NCBI RefSeq assembly: GCF_000382345.1
Contig: NZ_KB908077.1
Span: forward strand, 62,001-126,000
Reading direction: 5' to 3'
DNA from: Massilia niastensis DSM 21313
GTDB lineage: Bacteria; Pseudomonadota; Gammaproteobacteria; Burkholderiales; Burkholderiaceae_D
Length of the DNA: 64,000 nt
Below the pieces are notes generated by a model. It was given only the letters and a program-made list of their open reading frames with translations. It was not told the DNA's origin and searched no databases. Below, piece after piece: positions 28,684 through 38,707 of the stretch (positions within the stretch are counted from its first letter, which is position 1; every line of letters starts with the position of its first letter). The position numbers were made by a program, and so were the translations under genes.

Positions 28684-30627
28684 TCAGGCCAGCAGCGCGC
28701 GCACCTCGGCCACCGACAGCGCCCGATCGCCGGCATCCTGGAAGCGCCGCAGCACCTGCCCGATCGTGTCGCCCGGCAGCGCGCGGCTGAAGTACCAGCC
28801 CTGCACGTGGCTGGCGCCGCGCTGCATCAGCCATTCCAGGTCGCCCCCGTCTTCCAGTCCTTCGCACAGCAGCTCCACATTGAAGACGGCGGCGATACCC
28901 TGGATCAGGGAAAACAGGCCCGCGGTCTTGCTGTCGCGCGAGACGCCGTGCACGAACTGCAGGTCGGCCTTGAGACGGTCGAACGGGAAACTGTTGAGCG
29001 CCTCGAGGTTCGAACAGCCGGTGCCGAAATCGTCGATCGCGATCCGCACGCCGAGCGCGCGCAGCGCCGCCACGCGCCCATGCAGCGACTGCAGGGTACC
29101 GACCAGCAGGCTTTCGGTGACTTCGAATTCGAGCAGCTCCCCGGGCACGCCGGTTTCCTCCAGCACCTTCGCCAGCTGCTCGAGGATATCGGCATGCATC
29201 AGCGACGCGCGCGAGAAATTCAGGGCCACCGGCACCACGCCCAGGCCCTTGGCGCGCCAGTCCATCAGGTCGCGGCAGACCAGCTTCAGGACATGCACGT
29301 CGAGCTCGAAGACCTGGCCGGCGCTCTCGGCCTCCGCCACGAACATCCCGGGTCCGACCAGGCCGAACACGGGATGGCGCCAGCGCACCAGCGCTTCCAG
29401 GCCGATCAGGCGGCCATGCGCGGCGTCGACCTGGGGCTGGTAATGGACTTCGAGCCGCCCGAAGCGGGACGTGCCGCGGATGAGCTCGCGCAGTTCGTAG
29501 CGCAGGCGCGAACGCGCGATCAGGGCGCTGTCGTATTCGCGCACCACGCTGCTGCCGCGGTGGTCGCGGATCGCGGACGCCGCCGTGTCGGCCGCATCCA
29601 GCAGCTCGGTGGCGTCGCCGAGCCATGGCGTCGTCTGGCGCCGGATGCCGATGCGGGCATGCAGGATCTGCGCATGGCCTTCCTCGATCTCGAATGGCTG
29701 GTCGATGATCTTGCACAAGCGCGCGATCTGCTCGTCGTGTCCTTCCTGCGGCAAGATCAGCGCGAAGCAAAACTGGTCGCCGCCGAGGTGTCCCAGCAGA
29801 GCGTCGTCGCCGCCCCACTCTTCCAGGCGGCGGGCCATCAGGCGCAGGATGCGGTCGCCCGCCGGGCGGTGGAACAGGTCGTTCACCTGGCGAAAACCGA
29901 TCAAGTCGATGAAACCGACCGTGACCGCCGAGTTTCCGCGTCCTTCCAGCAGGCGCTGCAGGTGATGCAGGAAGACCGAGCGGTTGAACATTCCGGTTGC
30001 CGCATTGCAATAACGCAGCTCGAGCATGTCGACGACGATGCGGGCCATCAGCTTGAGCTGATTGGCCTGCTCGGGCTTGAGCGCGCGCGGCGCGATACTC
30101 ATCACCCATAGTGTCCCGAGCAGGTGGCCGCCGCCGCCCCTGAGCGGCGCCGCCGCATAATGGCGGTAGTGGGGCTCGGCAGTCACCAGTGGGTTGTCGG
30201 CGAAGCGACAGTCGGCGCGCGCGTCGCGGACTTCGAACCAGTCCGCATTGGACTGCACGGCGCAGCTGCAGAACGAACCGGAGCGCGGCAGGATGCGGGC
30301 CTCGATGCCGAAGCGCGACGGCAGCCAGATCTGGGAGTGGATCAGCACGCTGACGCCGCCGATGCTGGTTCCGGTGCTCATCACGGCCAGGCGCGTGATG
30401 TAGTCGAGCTTGGGATCGGGCGGATCGAGCAGGACGGTATCGCCGTCGACGTGGACCGGTGGCCGCGCGCCAAGGCGCACCAGCGCCGAGGGCCGGTCTG
30501 CCGGCACGAGCACCCTGTGCAGCAGGGGCGGCACGACGAAACCATGGTCGACCACGGGATCCGCCGATCCCGGACGTTGCCGGTAAACCATCCTGCTTGT
30601 TTTGATGTCGCTGGTTCCCACATGCAT
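28684..30627 (-). CDS. GAF-GGDEF-EAL protein, probably a c-di-GMP phosphodiesterase
   Basis: The 647-residue soluble protein has a GAF-like domain (about 45-190; LAVMSTGTSIGGVSVL, GGHLLGTLWVMS). Its GGDEF domain is degenerate, with GGDQF at about residue 281 instead of GG[DE]EF. A complete EAL domain follows (about 390-630): GLEALVRWRHP, ALNFSRASL, FEVTES, IDDFGTG, LKAD and CEGLED. The EAL metal and general-base residues look intact, so cleavage of c-di-GMP is the likely activity and the GGDEF part is probably regulatory. It is transcribed away from the amylase operon with the same orientation and stands alone. Confidence 0.88.
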   Translation of the reverse strand: MHVGTSDIKTSRMVYRQRPGSADPVVDHGFVVPPLLHRVLVPADRPSALVRLGARPPVHVDGDTVLLDPPDPKLDYITRLAVMSTGTSIGGVSVLIHSQIWLPSRFGIEARILPRSGSFCSCAVQSNADWFEVRDARADCRFADNPLVTAEPHYRHYAAAPLRGGGGHLLGTLWVMSIAPRALKPEQANQLKLMARIVVDMLELRYCNAATGMFNRSVFLHHLQRLLEGRGNSAVTVGFIDLIGFRQVNDLFHRPAGDRILRLMARRLEEWGGDDALLGHLGGDQFCFALILPQEGHDEQIARLCKIIDQPFEIEEGHAQILHARIGIRRQTTPWLGDATELLDAADTAASAIRDHRGSSVVREYDSALIARSRLRYELRELIRGTSRFGRLEVHYQPQVDAAHGRLIGLEALVRWRHPVFGLVGPGMFVAEAESAGQVFELDVHVLKLVCRDLMDWRAKGLGVVPVALNFSRASLMHADILEQLAKVLEETGVPGELLEFEVTESLLVGTLQSLHGRVAALRALGVRIAIDDFGTGCSNLEALNSFPFDRLKADLQFVHGVSRDSKTAGLFSLIQGIAAVFNVELLCEGLEDGGDLEWLMQRGASHVQGWYFSRALPGDTIGQVLRRFQDAGDRALSVAEVRALLA

Positions 30628-30766
30628 CTCCGCTGCACCTGCTCATCCAACGCGCCGCATGTCCATTCGTACATGGCGATGCGGCGGCTCGAGACGTCCT
30701 AGATTAGCAGCATTCGGCGGGTTGCTGCACAATCCTGGCTTGCATGCTTCGAAGGAACGCGACGGC

Positions 30767-32443
30767 TCAGTCCTGGGCGATCAGGGCCACCGGCGCCGCG
30801 CTTCCGAACCGCACCTTGCCATCCTTGACCACGGCGCTCGCGCCGGTGTACCAGTCGCGCACGGTCTGGCCGTCGTTGAACACGCCGCCCACCGGAATCG
30901 CCACGACCTTGTCGTTCGGCAAATCCAGCGCCACGACCACGCGGTCGCTCACGCCATCCTTCTGCCAGGTGCGCTTGAAGGTGTAGGGGCTGTGCTGGAT
31001 CATCTGGTGGACGCCGGCGCCGACCGACGGATGCGCCGCGCGGAAGCGGCCCAGGCGCGCCCAGTGCTCGCGCACCTCGGCCACGCGGTGGGCGCCGCGT
31101 TGGGCGTTGGAGGCCAGCTCTTCCCAGTTCATGAAGGAGCGCAGGTTGGCGTCGCCTTCCGCGCCCTCGATCTTCAGCACGCGCGCGGTCTCGTCGCCGT
31201 AGTAGACCTGGGCCGCGCCCGGCGCCAGCAGCAGCTTGTTGGCGGCCTCGAGGGGGCGCTGGCGCAGCGGATCGAAGGGGCTGCCGTCGTCGTGCGAGCT
31301 GAGGTAGTTCAGTACCGAATAGCCCTTCATCTCGCCGTGCAGGGCCTTCGAATAATCGGAGAACAGCTGCTCGTAGCCCTGCTGCGCGTCCGACTTCATG
31401 CTGAAGTTGATCATGTTGTCGAAGCCGTTGGCCAGGTAGTCGACATGCTCGCCGCCGCCCATGTCGTACTTGCGCGCGTGCCTGATCGAATAGCCGTAGA
31501 CCTCGGAGGTCATGAAGAACGGCTGGTCGCCGAGGCGCTTGCCCGGATTGGCGCGCTTCCAGTCCTCGTAGGCCAGGCTGGCTTCCTTCTTCAGTTCCTT
31601 CCAGACGCCCGGCTCGGTGTGCTTGACGGTGTCGGCGCGGAAGCCGTCGAAGCCGTACTTGCGCACGTAGTCGGCGTGCCACTTCATCAGGTAGTAGCGC
31701 GGCGCGCGCGGGTAGCCGGTGCGCTTGAAGAACGCGTCCAGCTCCTTCACCTCGCGCTCGTAGCGCCCTTCCTTCTTCCACTTGGCCACCAGCAGCGGCG
31801 GCAGCGCGACGTTCGCGTTGCCGGCGGTGAGGAAGTCGGGCAGGTTCTTGACCAGGGTGCAGTCGACCGTCGTGCGCACGTCCTTGTAGGTGCATGCCGG
31901 GCCGGTGCGCACCCACGACGAGGGCCACGCCGGATCCTGGGCGGTGACCGGGCCGGTGTGGTTCATCACCACGTCGAGGATGACGCGGATGCCGTTGGCG
32001 TGGGCGGTGTCGACCAGCGTGCGCAGGTCATCCTCGGTGCCGAGCGCGGCGTCGATCGCGGTGAAGTCCCTGGCCCAGTAGCCGTGGAAGCCGTAAGACT
32101 TGCCGGTGCCCTCGTCGGTGCCGGCGTGGATCTGCTCGACCGGCGGCGTGATCCAGATCGCGTTCACGCCCAGGTCCTTGAAATACCCTTCCTTGATTTT
32201 CGCCGTGATGCCGGCCAGGTCGCCGCCCATGAAGCCGCGCGCGGTGGCGGCATCGTCCTTGCGGCCGTAGGCGCGGTCGTTCGCCGGATTACCGTTGTTG
32301 AAGCGGTCCGTCAGCAGGAAGTAGACGGTCGCGTTCTCCCAGGTGAAGGGCTTGCCGGCCGGCGCCGGCGCGGCGGCCTGGGCAAAGGACGACATGGCGT
32401 TCGAGGCAAGCAGCGCGGCGGCGGCAAGGACGGAAAGTTTCAT
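30767..32443 (-). CDS. Secreted alpha-amylase (GH13, MalS-like)
   Basis: The 558-residue protein has a Sec signal peptide (MKLSVLAAAALLASNAMSSFAQA) and a GH13 barrel beginning ATVYFLLTDRFNNGNPANDRAYG. The catalytic regions are LDVVMNHTGPV (about 156), GFRADTVKHT (nucleophile Asp, about 269), FMTSEVYG (Glu, about 312) and YLSSHDDGSPF (Asp, about 381). The FRxDTxKH form resembles periplasmic MalS-type amylases. It would cut alpha-1,4 bonds in maltodextrins or starch. It starts 30 bp after pgm on the same strand with an AGGAA ribosome site, so MFS-pgm-amylase may be one unit. Confidence 0.92.
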   Translation of the reverse strand: MKLSVLAAAALLASNAMSSFAQAAAPAPAGKPFTWENATVYFLLTDRFNNGNPANDRAYGRKDDAATARGFMGGDLAGITAKIKEGYFKDLGVNAIWITPPVEQIHAGTDEGTGKSYGFHGYWARDFTAIDAALGTEDDLRTLVDTAHANGIRVILDVVMNHTGPVTAQDPAWPSSWVRTGPACTYKDVRTTVDCTLVKNLPDFLTAGNANVALPPLLVAKWKKEGRYEREVKELDAFFKRTGYPRAPRYYLMKWHADYVRKYGFDGFRADTVKHTEPGVWKELKKEASLAYEDWKRANPGKRLGDQPFFMTSEVYGYSIRHARKYDMGGGEHVDYLANGFDNMINFSMKSDAQQGYEQLFSDYSKALHGEMKGYSVLNYLSSHDDGSPFDPLRQRPLEAANKLLLAPGAAQVYYGDETARVLKIEGAEGDANLRSFMNWEELASNAQRGAHRVAEVREHWARLGRFRAAHPSVGAGVHQMIQHSPYTFKRTWQKDGVSDRVVVALDLPNDKVVAIPVGGVFNDGQTVRDWYTGASAVVKDGKVRFGSAAPVALIAQD

Positions 32444-32472
32444 GCAGGTTCCTGTTGTGGGTGGTGGATGGA

Positions 32473-34182
<1,710 letters not shown>

Positions 34183-34198
34183 GAAATGGTGGCGCGGC

Positions 34199-35536
34199 CT
34201 AGATGCTTCCCTTGACCGGCGCGGCCTTGTCGGTGACGAACAGGGTCAGCAGTGCGGCGACCAGCATGCACACGCCGCCCAGCACCAGGGTCTGGACCGT
34301 ATGGCCGCCGAAGAACTGCCTGGTGACGAAGCCGAGCAGCAGGCCGCTGACGATCTGCGGGATCACGACGAAGAAGTTGAACAGGCCCATGAAGTAACCC
34401 ATGCGCTTGGCCGGCAGCGAGCCCGCCAGGATCGCGTAGGGCATGGTCAGGATCGAGGCCCAGGCCAGGCCGACGCCGATCATCGGGATCATCAGGGCCT
34501 GCTTGTCGTGGATCAGGAAGATGCTGGCCAGGCTCAGGCCGCCGATCGCGAGGCAGGTCGCGTGCACGGTCTTGCGGCTGGTGGCGCGCGCGAAGACCGG
34601 CAGGATGAAGGCGGCCAGGGCCGAGACGCCGCTGTAGACGGCGAACATGATGCCGACCCAGTTGCCGGCGTCCTGGTAGGCGCCCGACTGGGCGTCGACC
34701 GTGCCGTAGACGTTGTCGGCGATCGCGCTGCCGGTGTAGATCCACATCGCGAACAGGGCGATCCAGGTGAAGAACTGGACGAAGGCCAGCTGCACCATGG
34801 TCTTCGGCATGTGGGCGAAGCCGCCGATGATCTCCTTCAGCGCCACGCCGACGCTGCGCGCATGCTGGCGCTCGCGCTTGAAGCTTTCCATGTCGCTTGG
34901 GGGCAGTTCGTCGGCGCTGATGACGGTCCAGGTCACGGCCAGGAAGAACACGGCGCCGCCGGCGTAGAAGGCGTAGCGCACGGTGTCGGGAATGGTGCCG
35001 TTCACGGCGGCGTTGGACACGCCCATGCTCTCGAAGATGGTCGGCAGCAGCGACGCGATCACGGCGCCGCAGCCGATGAAGAAGGTCTGCATGGCGTAGC
35101 CGGCGGTCTGCTGCGAGGCGTCGAGCTTGTCGCCGACGAAGGCGCGGAACGGTTCCATCGACACGTTGATGGCGGCGTCCATCAGCCACAGCACGGCCAC
35201 GGCCATCCACAGGGCGGCGGAATTCGGCATCAGGAACAGGGCGATCGCGGCCAGCACGGCGCCGATGAAGAAGAACGGGCGGCGGCGGCCCCATTTCGGG
35301 TGCCAGGTATGGTCGCTGAGGTAGCCGATCACGGGCTGGACCAGCAGGCCGGTGACGGGCGCGGCGAGCCAGAACAGGGCCAGGTCGTCGGGGTTGGCGC
35401 CGAGCGTCGCGAAGATGCGGCTGGTGTTGGCGTTCTGCAGCGCGAAGCCGAACTGGATGCCGAAGAAGCCGAAGCTCATGTTCCAGAGCTGCCAGAACGA
35501 CAGGCGTGGCTTGAGCACGGCGGTTTGCATATCCAT
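34199..35536 (-). CDS. MFS sugar (maltose/maltodextrin-type) transporter
   Basis: The 445-residue 12-helix transporter belongs to the sucrose/maltose-type MFS group. Marks are SFWQLWNMSFGFFGIQFGFALQNANTSRIF at the start, PVIGYLSDHTWHPKWGRRRPFF after helix 2 (the RxGRRRP form of the MFS A-motif), and a second half with LPAKRMGYFMGLFNFFVVIPQI. The location next to pgm and amylase points to uptake of maltose or maltodextrins across the inner membrane. The ATG at 35536 follows GGGGA. A promoter (35624-35652) with an overlapping palindromic operator lies upstream. Confidence 0.88.
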   Translation of the reverse strand: MDMQTAVLKPRLSFWQLWNMSFGFFGIQFGFALQNANTSRIFATLGANPDDLALFWLAAPVTGLLVQPVIGYLSDHTWHPKWGRRRPFFFIGAVLAAIALFLMPNSAALWMAVAVLWLMDAAINVSMEPFRAFVGDKLDASQQTAGYAMQTFFIGCGAVIASLLPTIFESMGVSNAAVNGTIPDTVRYAFYAGGAVFFLAVTWTVISADELPPSDMESFKRERQHARSVGVALKEIIGGFAHMPKTMVQLAFVQFFTWIALFAMWIYTGSAIADNVYGTVDAQSGAYQDAGNWVGIMFAVYSGVSALAAFILPVFARATSRKTVHATCLAIGGLSLASIFLIHDKQALMIPMIGVGLAWASILTMPYAILAGSLPAKRMGYFMGLFNFFVVIPQIVSGLLLGFVTRQFFGGHTVQTLVLGGVCMLVAALLTLFVTDKAAPVKGSI

Positions 35537-35617
35537 GTGTGTCCCCAATTGGCCCGCGGCAGGCGCCGGGCTCTTGTGTGAAGTGGTCAGGTCGACGTAC
35601 TGCAAGCTACCTGTATC

Positions 35618-35632
35618 TGTAGCAAAATAACA
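35618..35632. promoter_or_regulatory. Putative TGTAGT-N3-ACTACA operator at the MFS promoter
   Basis: TGTAGC-AAA-ATAACA matches 9 of 12 positions of the palindrome family defined at 43426-43440. It overlaps the -10 box of the MFS promoter, a repressor position. Confidence 0.5.
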
Positions 35633-35652
35633 TGGGCACTTCGGGGTGTCAA
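35624..35652 (-). promoter_or_regulatory. Promoter of the MFS transporter (and possibly pgm-amylase)
   Basis: On the minus strand a perfect TTGACA (35652-35647) is followed after 17 bp by TATTTT (35629-35624), giving a leader of about 80 nt to the ATG at 35536. Confidence 0.75.
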
Positions 35653-35706
35653 TCGAAGAGCTCTCATAGTAGAATCGGCGCGACACGATGTCGAAATGGC
35701 ACCCTG

Positions 35707-35721
35707 TGTAGTCAAACAACA
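35707..35721. promoter_or_regulatory. Putative TGTAGT-N3-ACTACA operator upstream of the esterase gene
   Basis: TGTAGT-CAA-ACAACA matches 11 of 12 positions of the palindrome. It lies 20 bp before the esterase start and about 55 bp upstream of the -35 box of the divergent MFS promoter. Confidence 0.65.
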
Positions 35722-35741
35722 TAAAAATGAGGAGACACCGC

Positions 35742-36632
35742 ATGCAATCCTTCCGTAACAAAGCTCTACCCTTGTGCCTGGCTGCGGCGCTGTATGCGCT
35801 GGCCTCCGCGCCGGCGCCGGCGGCCGACAAGCCGGAGCCGGCCAGGGTCTCGACCGCCCTGCCCGGCGTGAGCCTGCTGGCCGAACAGCTCGAGATGCCG
35901 GGACTGAAGCGCAAGCGGCAGATCCGGCTGTACCTGCCGCCGGGCTACGCGAACTCCGGCAAGCGCTATCCGGTGCTCTACATGCACGACGGCCAGAACC
36001 TGTTCGACGCCGCGACGGCCTATGCCGGCGAATGGAAGGTGGACGAGACGCTCGATGGGCTGGCGAAGGAAGCCCGGCTGGAACTGATCGTGGTCGGCAT
36101 CGACAACGGCCAGGAAAAGCGCATGACGGAGCTGAACGCCTGGAACAGCGAGCGCTTCGGCGCGGCGGAAGGCCGCGAGTACACCGATTTCGTGGTCAAG
36201 GTGCTCAAGCCGCTCATCGACGGCACATACCGCACCTTGCCGGGCCGCGAGCACACGGCGATCATGGGCAGCTCGATGGGCGGGCTGGCCTCGCACTACG
36301 CGCTGGTGCAGTACCCGCAGGTGTTCAGCAAGGCGGGCGTGTTCTCGCCGGCCTACTGGACCGCGCAGCCGGCATTCGACTTCGTGGCCTCGAAGCCGGT
36401 GCCGAAGGATGCGCGCGTGTTCATGCTGATGGGCGGGAAGGAAGGCCGGGAGATGGTCAGGGATGTGAAGCGGATGGCGGAGGTGGTGCGCAAGAGCGGG
36501 CATCCGGAAGGGAATGCGGTGCTGAAGATCGTGCCGCAGGGCGAGCACAATGAGGCGTTCTGGGCCGGCGAGCTGCGCGAGGCCCTGCTGTGGATGTTCG
36601 CGCCCGAGGACGCGAAAGTCGCGGGCAAGTAG
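35742..36632 (+). CDS. Secreted esterase (PF00756, esterase D/feruloyl-esterase-like)
   Basis: The 296-residue product has a signal peptide (ALPLCLAAALYALASAPAPAA) and an alpha/beta-hydrolase domain of the putative esterase family. YPVLYMHDGQNLFD is the oxyanion region, MGSSMGGLASHY is the nucleophile elbow, and the late PQGEHNEAFW carries the His. It diverges from the maltodextrin transporter and shares its regulatory region, so an accessory role in removing acyl groups from glucans or related sugars is plausible but not shown. The ATG at 35742 is chosen over 35727 because GAGGAG sits at the right distance. A BIME-like repeat begins at its stop codon. Confidence 0.85.
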   Translation: MQSFRNKALPLCLAAALYALASAPAPAADKPEPARVSTALPGVSLLAEQLEMPGLKRKRQIRLYLPPGYANSGKRYPVLYMHDGQNLFDAATAYAGEWKVDETLDGLAKEARLELIVVGIDNGQEKRMTELNAWNSERFGAAEGREYTDFVVKVLKPLIDGTYRTLPGREHTAIMGSSMGGLASHYALVQYPQVFSKAGVFSPAYWTAQPAFDFVASKPVPKDARVFMLMGGKEGREMVRDVKRMAEVVRKSGHPEGNAVLKIVPQGEHNEAFWAGELREALLWMFAPEDAKVAGK

Positions 36633-36720
36633 GGGGACGGCCGTCCACGCGTTCAAACACACCATGCGTATCGTGCATGCACTGGCTGGACGCGTGGACG
36701 GGAAAACCCGTCCACCCTAC
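36629..36720. repeat. BIME-like paired-hairpin repeat (copy 1)
   Basis: Two mirrored imperfect palindromes face each other: GTAGGGGGACGGCCGTCC then ACGCG on the left, and CGCG then GTGGACGGG-AAAA-CCCGTCCAC and CCTAC on the right. The outer ends GTAGGG / CCCTAC are inverted. It overlaps the esterase stop and lies between convergent genes, probably also ending transcription. A related element is at 56653-56768. Confidence 0.65.
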
Positions 36721-36725
36721 AGAAC

Positions 36726-38525
36726 TCAGCCCTGCGGCGCCCCACCCTTGCGATGCGGCTTCTTGCCGGCCGGCTTCTCGGTCAGGCGGCGCTCGGCGCC
36801 CTTCTTGAAGAAGCCTTTCTTCGCTGCCGGCGCCGAAGCCGGGGCTTCGCCGTCGCGCGTGATGGAGAGCTGGCGCCCGGCGACCCAGATCGTCTTCAGG
36901 TGCTCGATCAGCTCGGGCGTCATGTCGTCCGGCAGGTCCAGCGTGCTGTAGTCGTCATAGATCTCGATACGGCCGATCAGCTTGGACGGAATGCCCGCCT
37001 CGTTGGCGATCGCGCCGACGATGTTGCCCGGCTTGGCGCCGTGCACGTGGCCGACTTCGATGCGAAAGGTCGCCATGCCCGGTTCCGCCTCGCGCGCCAC
37101 GCGCTCCTTCTTGAAGCCCGGCTCGCGCACCGGACGTGCGGGACGGTCTTCCCAGTCCGGACGCTCGGCGCGTTCGGCGCGTTCCGGACGCGCCTCGCGG
37201 TCCGGCTTTTCCAGCAGCAGCGGCACGTCGCCACGGGCCAGCCTGGCCAGCGCGGCGGCGATGTCGAGCGCCGGCACGTTGTCCTCGCGCTCGATTTCCT
37301 CGATCAGCGAACGGAACACGTCCAGCCCGCCCTCGGCCAGCGCGGCCTTGACCTGGTCCTTGAACTTGGCGATGCGCACGTCGTTGACCGCCTTCACGGT
37401 CGGCAGCTCGAGCGGCGCGACCGGCTGGCGGGTGGCGCGCTCGATCGATTTCAGCAGGCCGCGCTCGCGCGGCGTGATGAACAGGATCGCCTGGCCGCTG
37501 CGCCCTGCCCGGCCGGTGCGGCCGATGCGGTGGGTGTAGCTCTCGGGATCGGACGGCACGTCGTAGTTGATCACGTGGCTGATGCGCTCCACGTCCAGGC
37601 CGCGCGCGGCGACGTCGGTGGCCACCAGGATGTCGATCTTGCCGTTCTTGAGCTGCTCGATGGTGCGCTCGCGCTGTTGCTGGGCCATGTCGCCGTTGAT
37701 GGCGGTGGCCGCGAAGCCGCGCGCCTGCAGCTTGCTGGCCAGTTCCTCGGTGCCCAGCTTGGTGCGCGAGAAGATGATCATGCCGTCGAAGGGCTCGGCT
37801 TCCAGGATGCGGGTCAGCGCGTCGAGCTTGTGCATGCCCGCCACCAGCCAGTAGCGCTGGGTGATGTTCTCGGCGGTGCCGGTCTTGGCGGCCACGGTCA
37901 CTTCGGCCGGATCGCGCAGGTAGGTCTTGGCGATGCGCTTGATCGCCGGCGGCATGGTGGCCGAGAACAGCGTGGTCTGGCGCCCTTCCGGGGTCTGCTG
38001 CAGGATCTGCTCGACATCGTCGATGAAGCCCATGCGCAGCATTTCGTCGGCTTCGTCCAGCACCAGGGTGCGCAGCTGGCCTAGGTCGAGCGAACCTTTC
38101 TCGATGTGGTCGATCACGCGGCCCGGGGTGCCGACCACCACGTGCACGCCGCGGCGCAGGGCCGACAGCTGCGGGCCGTAGCTCTGGCCGCCGTAGATCG
38201 GCAGCACGTGGAAGCCCTTGATGTGGGCGGCATAGCTCTGGAAGGCCTCGGCCACCTGGATCGCCAGTTCGCGCGTGGGCGCCAGCACCAGCGCCTGCGG
38301 CGCCTGCTGCTTGAGGTCGATGCGCGAGAGGATGGGCAGCGCGAAGGCCGCGGTCTTGCCGGTGCCGGTCTGGGCCTGCCCGAGCACGTCGCGGTTGGCC
38401 AGCAGCAGTGGAATCGTGGCGGCCTGGATCGGCGACGGCGTTTCGTAGCCGACGTCCTTCAGCGCCTTCATGACGGGCGCGGAAAGGTCTAGTTCGGAAA
38501 ACGTCGGGAGGGGGGTGTCGGACAT
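36726..38525 (-). CDS. DEAD-box ATP-dependent RNA helicase (DeaD/CsdA type)
   Basis: The 599-residue helicase has the Q motif (YETPSPIQ), AQTGTGKT (about residues 50-57), PTRELA, the DEAD box in LVLDEADEML, SAT, HRIGRTGRAGR and, after the core, a DbpA-type RNA-binding domain (about 480-560; ATFRIEVGHVHGAKPGNIVGAI). An Arg/Glu-rich linker precedes that domain and a Lys-rich tail (AAKKGFFKKG, KPAGKKPHRKG) follows. This is the DeaD/CsdA arrangement used in ribosome assembly and mRNA turnover at low temperature. It is oriented towards the esterase gene. Confidence 0.94.
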   Translation of the reverse strand: MSDTPLPTFSELDLSAPVMKALKDVGYETPSPIQAATIPLLLANRDVLGQAQTGTGKTAAFALPILSRIDLKQQAPQALVLAPTRELAIQVAEAFQSYAAHIKGFHVLPIYGGQSYGPQLSALRRGVHVVVGTPGRVIDHIEKGSLDLGQLRTLVLDEADEMLRMGFIDDVEQILQQTPEGRQTTLFSATMPPAIKRIAKTYLRDPAEVTVAAKTGTAENITQRYWLVAGMHKLDALTRILEAEPFDGMIIFSRTKLGTEELASKLQARGFAATAINGDMAQQQRERTIEQLKNGKIDILVATDVAARGLDVERISHVINYDVPSDPESYTHRIGRTGRAGRSGQAILFITPRERGLLKSIERATRQPVAPLELPTVKAVNDVRIAKFKDQVKAALAEGGLDVFRSLIEEIEREDNVPALDIAAALARLARGDVPLLLEKPDREARPERAERAERPDWEDRPARPVREPGFKKERVAREAEPGMATFRIEVGHVHGAKPGNIVGAIANEAGIPSKLIGRIEIYDDYSTLDLPDDMTPELIEHLKTIWVAGRQLSITRDGEAPASAPAAKKGFFKKGAERRLTEKPAGKKPHRKGGAPQG

Positions 38526-38656
38526 GGATGGCTTTCAAAAATCGTACTAAACCTCCAGTTTACTCGTTCGGCGCAGTAGCGCGGGGACTATTTGCCTTGT
38601 GCGGAGCTCATAATGCCGCAGTGCAACACAATTCTACCGGGAAAACCACACATTCC

Positions 38657-38686
38657 AAAAAGAACGGCCGCACGAAGCGGCCGTTC
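38657..38686 (-). terminator. Intrinsic terminator of the halogenase-like gene
   Basis: On the minus strand a perfect 10-bp stem (GAACGGCCGC arms, loop TTCGT) is followed by TTTTT, about 20 nt after the stop at 38708. Confidence 0.93.
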
Positions 38687-38707
38687 CCGGAACCAGGCAG
38701 GGCCCGG

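Noticed and set aside
30653..30686. Inverted repeat CGCCGCAT...ATGCGGCG as a terminator of the amylase operon
   Set aside because: It has an 8-bp stem with an 18-nt loop, no T-tract, and lies 80 bp from the amylase stop. It is too weak to call.
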